Position numbers and translations under genes: made by a program
Shown here: in pieces, positions 1 to 7,706 of the stretch
How positions within the stretch are numbered: the first letter of the stretch is position 1
How the letters are laid out: each line of letters opens with the position of its first letter
Assembly (NCBI GenBank): GCA_002212725.1
Contig: MTCR01000049.1
Span: 1-37,539 of the forward strand
Origin: Sphingobacteriales bacterium TSM_CSM
GTDB lineage: Bacteria; Bacteroidota; Bacteroidia; Chitinophagales; UBA2359
Length of the DNA: 37,539 nucleotides
Direction: 5' to 3'
The notes under the pieces: model-generated
Told to the model about the DNA's origin: nothing
The model's input: the letters and a program-made list of their open reading frames with translations, nothing else
Databases searched by the model: none

Positions 1-59
1 TTTGTCTGTCGGTTTATGGTCGCACAGTCGGTCTTGTTAGGGTTGCTTGTAACGGCAAA

Positions 60-167
60 ATATTGGCGAAGGGCGGGAGAAATAGCACTACTGATGAGTT
101 ATGTAGGAATGCTGCCAAAAGTGCAAATGCTCATTCTAATTACCGTCAGCCCGCCTTTTGCCAATAT
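60..167. repeat. Large imperfect hairpin, attC-like
   Basis: Left arm 60-77 (ATATTGGCGAAGGGCGGG) pairs with right arm 150-167 (CCCGCCTTTTGCCAATAT), with two mismatches near the middle and a 72-base loop. The box GTTAGCTGCC follows the right arm at 171-180. The long imperfect hairpin with a GTTAG box at its edge recalls an integron attC site, whose edge consensus is GTTRRRY; this one has a single mismatch. A reading frame covering 16-204 lies across the hairpin and is not counted as a gene. The identification as attC is inference; the inverted repeat itself is visible. Confidence 0.45.
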
Positions 168-170
168 ATT

Positions 171-584
171 GTTAGCTGCCGTTTTTCGTCAGCCTATAAC
201 TTGAAAAATTGATTAAAAAAGTAAACATATAACTTGACAAAATGGAAAACAATTTATTAAACGGATTTAATGATGGCTTACATAGGTCGTCTGGCGTAGG
301 TGGTGAAACATTTGATTATTCAATTGATTTAAGCCAACGTAAAATTATTGAAGCGATTGAACACGAACTTTCGTTGGAAGATGAATTTTACAAACCACAA
401 TCAATGTTTCACAGCGTTTGGTTTTTCCCTGAACGTGGAATGTTCATGTATGCTGATTGTCTTGTTAGGCACGAAGTAATACGACCATTGATTGAAAACA
501 AAACGCTGGTCTTTAAGGGTGTCGAACAGCATCAAGGCGAACTAATGCCGAGATATGTTTTGTCGTCTGTAAATGGCAGCTAAC
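171..584. repeat. 10-bp inverted boxes bracketing the 242-583 gene
   Basis: GTTAGCTGCC at 171-180 and GGCAGCTAAC at 575-584 are exact reverse complements. The second box contains the stop codon of the enclosed gene. This matches integron gene-cassette geometry, where the gene often ends inside the first box of its own recombination site. The second half of the downstream site is not visible after 584, so the cassette would be truncated there. Confidence 0.45.
242..583 (+). CDS. Small protein of unknown function, possible cassette gene
   Basis: A 113-residue acidic soluble protein that I do not recognise. It has no signal peptide, no membrane segment and no motif I can name. The centre (about residues 35-75) is rich in aromatic and acidic residues (SLEDEFYKPQ, HSVWFFPERG). 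The start ATG follows an AT-rich leader. The stop codon lies inside the inverted box GGCAGCTAAC, and the matching box sits 60 bp upstream of the start, so the gene is enclosed as cassette genes are. It is AT-richer than the housekeeping genes further along, which would fit acquisition by transfer. No function is proposed. Confidence 0.6.
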   Translation: MENNLLNGFNDGLHRSSGVGGETFDYSIDLSQRKIIEAIEHELSLEDEFYKPQSMFHSVWFFPERGMFMYADCLVRHEVIRPLIENKTLVFKGVEQHQGELMPRYVLSSVNGS

Positions 585-787
585 TACGATCTATACGCAC
601 CATTTGTTCACCTTTTTCTGTAAACTTCGTTTATACAGGGCCATCTTTCAGCACCTGTAAAGGTAATACCTTCCTGTTGCACTTGCAACAGATGAAAGTA
701 CATTTTTTTACAATTAACCCAACTTGTTTTGTAATGCCGGCAAGGGGTTACCTCGCCTTGCTTATTACTGCTCCGCTGCCGGCCAAC
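585..787. other. Intergenic region with two short hairpins
   Basis: No gene is supported here. Two inverted repeats are visible: CTGTTGC/GCAACAG at 674-691 with a 4-base loop, and GCAAGG/CCTTGC near 730-752. The second lies just beyond the stop of the minus-strand gene ending at 788 and could help end its transcript, though no clear T-run follows. Confidence 0.4.
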
Positions 788-1150
788 TTACTCATATACG
801 CCGGTTTCTTCTCCCAGCCGGTTCTGTTCAGCAAGTGTCCATTCATCGGTGGCGGTGGTTTGCAGCCATATTTTTCTGGAGCGCCTGAACACCTGCACAT
901 TCAGCCCGTATATTTCTCTGAAATTTGCTTCAAGGGTGCTGACTTTAAGGTTGCCGTTGATGCTCAGGTTGCCTTCCTGATGTATGGTGCGCACTTCGCC
1001 TACTGTTTTGTTTGCATCTGCATGTACAGAATTGGCAGAAATACCGCCTTCGGTATGTGGTTGAGCGTAAAATTCCAGTTTCAGATAAGGGAACTTTGTC
1101 CGAAACTCGGCTTGAATTTCACTGATTTTTTTCTCGTCGGTAATTAGCAT
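788..1150 (-). CDS. Conserved Bacteroidota small protein of unknown function
   Basis: A 120-residue soluble protein with no signal peptide or membrane segment. The C-terminal half (LSINGNLKVSTLEANFREIY, then GLNVQVFRRSRKIWLQTT and TDEWTLAEQN) resembles a small hypothetical protein I recall from many Bacteroidota genomes, which has no assigned function. Its strong conservation from memory suggests a real, cytoplasmic, housekeeping-type protein. It stands alone: the next minus-strand gene upstream ends at 1279, about 130 bp away. A plus-strand frame over 677-1147 is its antisense shadow. Confidence 0.75.
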   Translation of the reverse strand: MLITDEKKISEIQAEFRTKFPYLKLEFYAQPHTEGGISANSVHADANKTVGEVRTIHQEGNLSINGNLKVSTLEANFREIYGLNVQVFRRSRKIWLQTTATDEWTLAEQNRLGEETGVYE

Positions 1151-1278
1151 ACTATGGATATTTTAATTTATTAAGTTTATTGGCAATGCTATACAAGGCA
1201 TTCCGGTTTCAAATATCGGTTATTGGTTTTGTATGTGCAATGACTTTTGTCAATTTGCGCAATAAATCAATAATTTTT

Positions 1279-2343
1279 TCAGGCAGACATGGCATCGCGC
1301 ACCAATTTGCGAAGGGTAAACAGCACAGTGAGCAAAACACCCGATACCACTAATGTTAAGAAACAAGGAATAAGGGCGCCGGGTTTTTGTTTGGGTAAAG
1401 GGTAAGTGGGGTAATCAATAATTTGTATAATTGGCGTGCCGCTTACCAGATTCATTTTGGCTATTTCGCGGTTTTTGGCAGCCTCGGCATACATTACGTT
1501 TAATACTTCGGCTTCGCTTTCCAGGCGTTGTTGCTGCATCATAACCGAGGCGGGCAGGGTGTTGGCGCGCAGTGCGCTGCGGTGGTCGTCAATCCACTCG
1601 GCCAGGGCATTTTCTTTGGAAATAAGCAGGCGATACAAAGAATCGACCCGTTTTTCAATGAGGCGGTATGCCTCGTACTCTTGTTCAACGGTTTTTCTGA
1701 CATAATAATCGCTCAGGGTTTTCACCAATTCTCCTGCAAATTCTTTTGAAAACTGCTCCGATTTGGTTGTACATTCGGCTTTCATAATGCCGTTTTTGCT
1801 GGTAGCGGTATTGAGGTAGCTTTCAAAAATATCTTTATACAACATGCTGGCCACCTTGTTTTCCTTAAATGAAAACTTGTTTGCATCGGTAGCGGCAAAC
1901 CGGAAATTGTGCAGGGAGGTATCGGCACGTTCCAGGTCGGCCGACAAATCAAAGAGGTCAATATAATGGTTGAAGAGCAAGTCTGATTTGCCGTTTACAT
2001 CAATTTTTTTGAGAAGTGTGTTATAGATGATGTATTTTGAACTAAGCAATTCCACAATTTTTTCCGATTTCAGTTCGCCGCCTGCCGAACCGGTATTGAT
2101 GCCCAGTTGTCCGGCAAGTTGCATAAAACCCGAAAACCTGGAGGGTGAGTCGGAGGTGGTCATAAAGGTAACACTGGCTGTATAGGTAACAGGTTTTCGT
2201 TTCGCATTAATATAGGTAAAGACGCACAAAACGCCGCAAACCAGTACATACCAGTACCATTTACCCACAAACTCGCGCAGGTAATCATTAATAACCAGCA
2301 GCGTTGTTTTAAGCGATGCATCAAATTGGTAATTTTCGGGCAT
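1279..2343 (-). CDS. Wzz-like polysaccharide co-polymerase (chain-length determinant family)
   Basis: A 354-residue inner-membrane protein with the classic polysaccharide co-polymerase layout. It has a short cytoplasmic N-terminus, TM1 at about residues 30-48 and a long periplasmic helical domain (about 50-320). A Pro-rich segment (YPTYPLPKQKPG) comes just before TM2 at about 325-347, and the tail is short and basic. Such proteins set the length of O-antigen or capsule chains. There is no C-terminal tyrosine-kinase domain, so it is the kinase-less kind. No polysaccharide genes flank it directly; the only other sugar-nucleotide gene here is rfbA at 20481-21344. A -7 box at 2434-2441 could drive it with a leader of about 90 nt. 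Confidence 0.8.
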   Translation of the reverse strand: MPENYQFDASLKTTLLVINDYLREFVGKWYWYVLVCGVLCVFTYINAKRKPVTYTASVTFMTTSDSPSRFSGFMQLAGQLGINTGSAGGELKSEKIVELLSSKYIIYNTLLKKIDVNGKSDLLFNHYIDLFDLSADLERADTSLHNFRFAATDANKFSFKENKVASMLYKDIFESYLNTATSKNGIMKAECTTKSEQFSKEFAGELVKTLSDYYVRKTVEQEYEAYRLIEKRVDSLYRLLISKENALAEWIDDHRSALRANTLPASVMMQQQRLESEAEVLNVMYAEAAKNREIAKMNLVSGTPIIQIIDYPTYPLPKQKPGALIPCFLTLVVSGVLLTVLFTLRKLVRDAMSA

Positions 2344-2433
2344 AAAAGGGGCTTTCGGCTTGTTGGCGGTTAATCGTAATTAAATCGGGCAGCAAATCAC
2401 CACAAAACGAGGTTAAAGAACGTGTTTTGTCTG

Positions 2434-2441
2434 CAAAAGTA
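2434..2441 (-). promoter_or_regulatory. Bacteroidota -7 box for the Wzz-like gene
   Basis: On the minus strand this reads TACTTTTG, an exact match to TAnnTTTG. No clear -33 TTTG is seen. It lies in the 115-bp gap between the dehydrogenase stop and the Wzz-like start. Confidence 0.4.
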
Positions 2442-2458
2442 AATTTTGGGGTTTCTGC

Positions 2459-4093
2459 TTATGCTTCGCTGCTAAGAAAGGGGTATTTGTAGGAGTCCGG
2501 CGGCACGAAATTTTCTTTAATTGCCCTTGCCGATACCCACCTGATGAGGTTGAGGTAAGAACCGGCCTTGTCATTGGTGCCCGAAGCACGGCCACCTCCA
2601 AAAGGTTGTTGGTTTACCACTGCCCCCGTAGGTTTGTCGTTAATGTAAAAATTACCGGCGGCGTGGCGCAGTTTATGGGTAGCCAGGGCAATGGCCTGCC
2701 GGTCTTGCGCAAACAGGGCGCCGGTGAGGGCATAGGGCGATGTTTTATTCAGCAAATCAAGGGTTTCTTCAAACTGATGGTCGTTATACACATAAATGGT
2801 AAGCACCGGCCCGAAAATTTCTTCGCACATGGTAATATAATGGGGGTCTTTTACCAAAATAACCGTTGGTTCTATAAAAAAGCCCTCGGCTTTGCTGTAG
2901 TTGCCGCCGGCAATAATTTCTGCATCGGGGTGATTTCGGGCAGTCTCAATATATTGGGCAATTTTATCAAACGATTTTTCATCTATTACGGCGTTAATAA
3001 AGTTGCCAAAATCTTCAACCGTACCCATTTTAAATTCCATCAGGTCTTCGGTCAGCAGTTCGCGCACTTCCATCCAAAGGCTTTTGGGTATATATGCTCT
3101 TGATGCTGCCGAACATTTTTGCCCCTGGTATTCAAAAGCGCCTCTGGAAAGGGCGGTAGCCACAAATTCGGGTTTGGCCGATGGGTGCGCAATAACAAAA
3201 TCTTTACCGCCTGTTTCGCCCACAATGCGCGGGTAGGTTTTATAATTGGCTATGTTACTGCCAATGGTTTTCCACATGTACTGAAACGTGCCGGTAGAGC
3301 CGGTAAAGTGTATGCCGGCAAAATCGGGGTGGGCAAAAACGGTGTTGCCTACTGTTGGGCCATCGGTATATATGAGGTTAATTACTCCATCGGGCAGGCC
3401 GGCTTCGCGCAGTACTTTCATAATAATGTTGGCCGAGTAAATTTGTGTTTCGGCCGGTTTCCACACCACTGTATTGCCCATAAGGGCGGGCGAGGTTGGC
3501 AGGTTTCCGGCAATGGCGGTAAAGTTAAAGGGGGTAATGGCCAACACAAACCCCTCTAAGGGGCGGTACTCCATGCGGTTCCAGATGCCTTTTGAAGAAC
3601 CGGGCTGGTTGGCGTAAATTTGTTGCATGTACCAGACATTAAACCGCAAAAAATCTATGAGTTCGCAAGCCGAGTCAATTTCTGCCTGAAACGCATTTTT
3701 TGACTGCCCCAGCATGGTGGCGGCGTTTATGGCATAGCGGTAGGGGCCGGCTAATAAATCTGCTGCTTTAAGAAAAATGGCTGCGCGGTGCTCCCAGGGC
3801 ATTTCTTCCCAGGCAGATTTGGCAGAGAGGGCTGCTTCTATGGCTTGCGCCACATGCTGACTGCCGCCCCTGTGGTAGTACCCAAGGGTATGTGCCCTTT
3901 CGTGCGGCGGATGTATGGCAACCAAGTTGCCGGTTAGCACTTCCTTACCGCCAATGTACATGGGTATATCGGCAACCTCAGATTTTGCGGTTTTAAGAGC
4001 CGCTTTAAGGGCTGCTCTTTCAGGGCTTCCGGGAGCATAGGAAAGTACCGGTTCGTTTTGTGGCTGTGGTACAGAAAAAAAGCCTGTAAGCAT
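2459..4093 (-). CDS. pruA: L-glutamate gamma-semialdehyde (1-pyrroline-5-carboxylate) dehydrogenase
   Basis: A 544-residue NAD-dependent aldehyde dehydrogenase that oxidises glutamate semialdehyde (from P5C) to glutamate, the second step of proline breakdown. Visible hallmarks are the N-terminal family signature (EPVLSYAPGSPER), the cofactor-fold segment TPFNFTAIAGNLP with VVWKPAE, FTGSTGTF, the general-base Glu293 in GETGGKDF, the catalytic nucleophile Cys327 in GQKCSAASR, and EEIFGPVLTIYVY. Length and N-terminus match the single-domain, ALDH4A1-like branch rather than the large bifunctional PutA. The start at 4093 is an ATG; a longer frame to 4150 would need TTG and adds 19 unusual residues. 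No proline dehydrogenase gene is in the window. Confidence 0.93.
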   Translation of the reverse strand: MLTGFFSVPQPQNEPVLSYAPGSPERAALKAALKTAKSEVADIPMYIGGKEVLTGNLVAIHPPHERAHTLGYYHRGGSQHVAQAIEAALSAKSAWEEMPWEHRAAIFLKAADLLAGPYRYAINAATMLGQSKNAFQAEIDSACELIDFLRFNVWYMQQIYANQPGSSKGIWNRMEYRPLEGFVLAITPFNFTAIAGNLPTSPALMGNTVVWKPAETQIYSANIIMKVLREAGLPDGVINLIYTDGPTVGNTVFAHPDFAGIHFTGSTGTFQYMWKTIGSNIANYKTYPRIVGETGGKDFVIAHPSAKPEFVATALSRGAFEYQGQKCSAASRAYIPKSLWMEVRELLTEDLMEFKMGTVEDFGNFINAVIDEKSFDKIAQYIETARNHPDAEIIAGGNYSKAEGFFIEPTVILVKDPHYITMCEEIFGPVLTIYVYNDHQFEETLDLLNKTSPYALTGALFAQDRQAIALATHKLRHAAGNFYINDKPTGAVVNQQPFGGGRASGTNDKAGSYLNLIRWVSARAIKENFVPPDSYKYPFLSSEA

Positions 4094-4147
4094 ATTGGAA
4101 AAGTTTTTTAGGGCTTTGGCAGCGGTTGAACAATATTTTTTGCGCTG

Positions 4148-4155
4148 CAAAAATA
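4148..4155 (-). promoter_or_regulatory. Bacteroidota -7 box for pruA
   Basis: Minus-strand TATTTTTG matches TAnnTTTG, with a TTG at 4177-4179 (21 bases further upstream) as a possible -33 element. It is about 55 bp upstream of the chosen ATG, which also supports that start over the TTG at 4150. Confidence 0.5.
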
Positions 4156-4285
4156 AGCCATAAAGCGCTGTTTATACAACAAAGCGCAAGGAAAGTGAGC
4201 CGAAAATGATTTTTTTACCTTGCCTCCCCGCCCCTGCAGCCTTTGGGCAGTTGATGTGGCGCAGGGTAAAGGGGCAAAATGGCAA

Positions 4286-4846
4286 TTATTCTTCTTTTGT
4301 TGGTTGCAGCAAAGGGGCAATATCGGGGCAGTTGTTGCTCAACAGCCGGTACAGCAAATCCATGGGAGAATCGGAGAAAACGGCAACAATGCGTGCCTGA
4401 TAGAGTGTTGCCCCGTCAAAAAAACCCTGAACCAAAGCCAGTTTACCCAATTGCCCGGAGTTTATGGAAACAGGTGCGGGGCTTCGGGCCTCCATAATGC
4501 GAATGCCGGTAAGCGGAACATCCCACCCGTTCATGGTAAGCACACTGGAAACAGGGTGCATGGCGGGGTTAAACTGCAAAACCCCGATGAGTGTTTGCAA
4601 ATTGGTTTCTTTGGCAGTTTCAGCCAGCACAGAGTCGGTTGGGTTAAAAGGTAAAAGTACCGTTTGGCGATTTACCGGATTTGTAATTACTGCTATATAT
4701 TGCATGGTTGCGGGCGGGTTAAGGGTGTTTTTTTGTTGGGTTATGGTGTTTTGCGTTGTTTTTGAAGGGCAACAGGCCGAAGTTATTAGCAAAACCTGCA
4801 ACACAAGACAAATAAAAGTTAATAACGATAGGCGGCCGGTATTCAT
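4286..4846 (-). CDS. Predicted lipoprotein of unknown function
   Basis: A 186-residue protein with a lipoprotein signal: a hydrophobic stretch (about residues 6-23) ending in the lipobox ITSAC with Cys25 as the likely lipidated residue, followed by CPSK and a Thr/Gln-rich linker. The mature part (about 48-186) is a single small domain that I do not recognise (QYIAVITNPVNRQTVLLPF, then NGWDVPLTGIRIMEA). It would sit in the periplasmic or outer-membrane space. It is divergent from the GNAT gene at 4989 and shares that intergenic region. Confidence 0.65.
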   Translation of the reverse strand: MNTGRLSLLTFICLVLQVLLITSACCPSKTTQNTITQQKNTLNPPATMQYIAVITNPVNRQTVLLPFNPTDSVLAETAKETNLQTLIGVLQFNPAMHPVSSVLTMNGWDVPLTGIRIMEARSPAPVSINSGQLGKLALVQGFFDGATLYQARIVAVFSDSPMDLLYRLLSNNCPDIAPLLQPTKEE

Positions 4847-4866
4847 TGAATTAGAAATTGAGGTGG

Positions 4867-4900
4867 TTTGGCTAATATTTTCATTTCGTTGCTATCTTTG
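4867..4900 (+). promoter_or_regulatory. Promoter of the GNAT gene (-33 TTTG / -7 TATCTTTG)
   Basis: TTTG at 4867-4870 and TATCTTTG at 4893-4900 are separated by 22 bases, matching the Bacteroidota promoter pattern TTTG-N(~19-23)-TAnnTTTG. The gene starts about 88 bp downstream. Confidence 0.55.
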
Positions 4901-4988
4901 TAAACGGTAAAATTATACAATAATTTGACGGATTTTACCAACCGGTAATTTTTTTTGCCTCCACACCCTAAAGTTAAAAATCAGCACC

Positions 4989-5537
4989 ATGAGCCAATAC
5001 ATTACCATAGCCGTTGACCACGAAATTGTGCTTAAACCGGCAGAACCGGCAAATGCCACAGCCCTTTACACGCTTATAGAAAGCAGCCGTAGTTACCTTG
5101 CCGAATGGCTGCCCTGGGTTATGTTCAGCATGAGCGCCAAACAAACCGAACAGTTTATAAGACAAACCATGTCAAAAAAGAACCGGTTAGAGCAGGTGGT
5201 GTATGTAATTTGGTTCCAAAACCAAATTACCGGGCTGATAGATTTGCATTTTATTGACACTTTTAACCGCAAAGCTTATATAGGTTATTGGCTTGGGCAA
5301 TCGTGGCAGGGACGTGGCATTATGACACGCGCCTGCCGGGGACTAATTGATACGGCTTTTAATTTTTATGACCTTAACCGGATTGTCATCAGATGTGCCG
5401 ACGAAAATGACAAAAGCAGCGCCATACCCCTTCGGTTGGGCTTTACCTACGAAGGCTCTGAACGACAAGGCGAATGGCTCAATGGCCGTTTTGTAAACTT
5501 AAGGGTTTACAGCATCTTAAAACAGGATTGGAAATAA
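4989..5537 (+). CDS. GNAT N-acetyltransferase, RimJ/RimL-like
   Basis: A 182-residue cytoplasmic acetyltransferase of the GNAT fold. The acetyl-CoA pyrophosphate loop is visible as QSWQGRGIMTRA (pattern Q/R-x-x-G-x-G/A), after a beta-strand with IGYWLG. The later ADENDKSSAIPLRLGFTYEG segment is the typical Asn/Ser motif B followed by the GF turn. The N-terminal SRSYLAEWLPWV is characteristic of the RimJ/RimL branch, which acetylates N-termini of ribosomal proteins, although many relatives act on small molecules or have unknown targets. It is a stand-alone gene with its own promoter. Confidence 0.85.
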   Translation: MSQYITIAVDHEIVLKPAEPANATALYTLIESSRSYLAEWLPWVMFSMSAKQTEQFIRQTMSKKNRLEQVVYVIWFQNQITGLIDLHFIDTFNRKAYIGYWLGQSWQGRGIMTRACRGLIDTAFNFYDLNRIVIRCADENDKSSAIPLRLGFTYEGSERQGEWLNGRFVNLRVYSILKQDWK

Positions 5538-5564
5538 CAACCCCGCCGGCATCCGGAAAGACAA

Positions 5565-5595
5565 TTTGCCGCCTGAGTTTTTTTTCTTAATTTTG
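5565..5595 (+). promoter_or_regulatory. Consensus Bacteroidota promoter (TTTG-N19-TAATTTTG)
   Basis: TTTG at 5565-5568, a 19-base spacer and TAATTTTG at 5588-5595 fit the Bacteroidota consensus exactly. The phosphatase gene starts about 41 bp downstream. This is the best promoter match found in the window. Confidence 0.65.
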
Positions 5596-5636
5596 CAGTG
5601 CCGTTTGCAGCATATTAAAAAAACAACAGCAAAATC

Positions 5637-6602
5637 ATGCACTTTCTGAACTTACTTTTAACTGTGCTCTACACGCTGTATGTACAGCCTTTATTGGTAA
5701 CTGAAAACAACAACACCTACCCCCAACCCGAACATGTACTTTGCACCGGGGTGCCACTGCACGTGGTTATGATTGGCATTGACGGACTTACCTCAGACGG
5801 ATTATTGCGCGCCAATACTCCGGTAATAGACGGGCTGCGCAAAAACGGAGCATGGTCATTGCAAGCACAACCCGTACAACCAACCTTGAGCAGCCCCAAC
5901 TGGGCTTCTCTCTTAACCGGTGTTTTGCCGGAAGTACACGGAATTTATGAAAATGGATGGGAAGCGCCCCGGGCAGCCGTAGCTGCAACCGGAAATAGCG
6001 GCTATGAACTGCCCGTGCCATCTTTGTTTGCTGTTTTACGCCGGCAATACCCTCATGCCAATACCGCCTGCTTTTACCAGTGGCAAGAACTGCAACGCCT
6101 CATAGAACCCAATGCAACTGCCAGATTATCGCATACCGGCAATGAATCTATTACGGTAAACTGTGCAGCCCGGTATATTAAAAAACACAAACCGGCTTTT
6201 ACTTTCCTGCATTTTGATAACGTGGACCACGCCGGACACATTTTCGGTTACCAGTCCGAAACCTATATCAACGCCATAGAAACTACCGATGCACTGCTCA
6301 ACCGTCTGGTAAATGTTATCAACCAATCGGGAATGGCAGCACATACCGTTTTTATTATTACCACCGACCACGGCGGCATTGACCATAACCACGGCGGACA
6401 AACGCCCGAAGAATGTAATACTCCCTTCATAATTTCCGGGCCGGGTATTAAAAAAGACTATGCCATTAAAAACAGTCTCCAAATTTATGACATAGCGCCA
6501 ACAGTAGCCAAACTATTGGGGCTGAAACAACCCGCCCATTGGGCCGGAACCCCGGCTGAAGAGGTGTTCCTAAACCCCGGAAGTTCGGTAGCTGTTCCCT
6601 GA
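5637..6602 (+). CDS. Exported alkaline-phosphatase-superfamily phosphodiesterase/pyrophosphatase
   Basis: A 321-residue enzyme of the type I phosphodiesterase/nucleotide pyrophosphatase family. Metal and catalytic positions are visible. Asp49 lies in MIGIDGL. The nucleophile region is PTLSSPNWASLLTG, with Thr83 most likely the nucleophile. Asp197 and His201 lie in FDNVDHAGH, Asp244-His245 in TTDHGG, and His252 in NHGG. The N-terminus (about residues 1-20) is hydrophobic and probably a signal peptide, so the enzyme should hydrolyse phosphate diesters or nucleotides in the periplasm or outside. The substrate cannot be told from sequence. The fold is complete for a minimal member of the family. 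Confidence 0.85.
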   Translation: MHFLNLLLTVLYTLYVQPLLVTENNNTYPQPEHVLCTGVPLHVVMIGIDGLTSDGLLRANTPVIDGLRKNGAWSLQAQPVQPTLSSPNWASLLTGVLPEVHGIYENGWEAPRAAVAATGNSGYELPVPSLFAVLRRQYPHANTACFYQWQELQRLIEPNATARLSHTGNESITVNCAARYIKKHKPAFTFLHFDNVDHAGHIFGYQSETYINAIETTDALLNRLVNVINQSGMAAHTVFIITTDHGGIDHNHGGQTPEECNTPFIISGPGIKKDYAIKNSLQIYDIAPTVAKLLGLKQPAHWAGTPAEEVFLNPGSSVAVP

Positions 6603-6636
6603 CAACCGGCGCTGCGGGGTTTGCCGGCATTGTGCC

Positions 6637-7425
6637 CTATTTTTGCTGCCCTACACTTGCAAGCGCCCTTTTAACGTATTCAATAATGTTGATTTGCTTT
6701 TTAATATCGTAGTTTAACCGCTTCTGCGCTTCCTTATTTTCTGTAAGTTGTGCTTCGGCGCGTTGCATGGCGGCTCTAAGGTTGGTCAGTTCTTCCATTA
6801 TTCCTGCTTCGGCATCCTTCATGTCGGTTCTTTGGTTGTCAAGCCCCAACAAGCGGCTCTCTTCTTCCAAAAGTACATTGTTAAAAGCTCGCACCGACTC
6901 ACTAATGGCAAAATCGAGCATAATTTTTTGCATAACCGCAAATTTAGCGGCATCGGTTTTTGAGCTAAGATAAGTTCCGCCACCAATATCGGCCTGCAAC
7001 TTCAATAAAGCGCCCTTATCATTTCCGTCAATCTTTGAGTATATATTTACCACCTCTCCCACTCCGTTAATATTGGCGCTGCCGGTATAAAACTCACCTC
7101 TTGTACCCTTGGTTTTACCCTTAAAGTTTTTAAGGTATTTCACCCATGATTTTTCAACTTTTTTCAGGTCGGCTGCAGGTATGTTAATTTTTATGGTTGG
7201 CCCCTGGTGCGAATAAATGGTTTCATAACTTTCACCAACCTCAATTTTGGGCGGTTCGGGCATAGGGGCAAGGAGCGAGTCGGCAACCTGTTGCTTTACC
7301 GAGGCCGGAGGAGTAACGGGAGCATTGCTTTTGGCAGGTTGCGCCTCAACCCGAAGCAAAACGCCTGTATTTAAAATAGCTGCAAAACCCCATAAGGTAA
7401 AAACGGTGCGCAATAGCTGTTTCAT
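6637..7425 (-). CDS. Exported protein of unknown function with C-terminal coiled coil
   Basis: A 262-residue protein with a signal peptide (about residues 1-28, ending near RVEAQP), a Pro/Ala-rich linker and an unrecognised domain at about 60-175 (KSWVKYLKNFKGKTKG, NGVGEVVNIYSKIDG, ADIGGGTYLSS). A long helical coiled coil follows at about 190-255 (EESRLLGLDNQRTDMKDAEA and on). The layout recalls a Bacteroidota hypothetical family, function unknown. The ATG at 7425 was chosen; the upstream alternative at 7437 is TTG and gives no better signal. It diverges from the TPR-CHAT gene at 7707. Confidence 0.7.
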   Translation of the reverse strand: MKQLLRTVFTLWGFAAILNTGVLLRVEAQPAKSNAPVTPPASVKQQVADSLLAPMPEPPKIEVGESYETIYSHQGPTIKINIPAADLKKVEKSWVKYLKNFKGKTKGTRGEFYTGSANINGVGEVVNIYSKIDGNDKGALLKLQADIGGGTYLSSKTDAAKFAVMQKIMLDFAISESVRAFNNVLLEEESRLLGLDNQRTDMKDAEAGIMEELTNLRAAMQRAEAQLTENKEAQKRLNYDIKKQINIIEYVKRALASVGQQK

Positions 7426-7620
7426 AGTGAAGTGCAATACAGTTTAAATGGTAGAAAAATAAATAATTTTAACAAAACTGCGTAACGCAAATGCTTAACA
7501 AACTTTTACATTAACCAAATTTACAAGCGGCTGTACTTTGAAATAGCCGTATTGGGTAAAAAACCACCACTTTACCCGCAAAATTATAGCGGCAGGCAAT
7601 GGCAAATACAATAAACCGCC

Positions 7621-7628
7621 CAAAAGTA
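7621..7628 (-). promoter_or_regulatory. Possible -7 box for the 6637-7425 gene
   Basis: Minus-strand TACTTTTG with TTTG at 7652-7655, spacer 23. A second candidate, TAAATTTG, lies closer to the gene at 7516-7523. Either could serve; the choice cannot be made from sequence. Confidence 0.3.
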
Positions 7629-7706
7629 CAAAAGAACCGCTATTTTTACCGCAAAATACAGACTATAGCTGTAAACTTGAACTGTTTTACCCAAAAATAA
7701 AGCATT

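Noticed and set aside
16..204. A 62-residue hydrophobic reading frame
   Set aside because: It lies across the arms and loop of the imperfect hairpin and has no protein features; explained by the repeat.
677..1147. A 156-residue plus-strand frame
   Set aside because: It is antisense to the conserved 788-1150 gene and is Cys- and Phe-rich in a random way.
2606..3559. Long plus-strand frames in this stretch
   Set aside because: They are antisense to pruA, whose catalytic motifs are clear.
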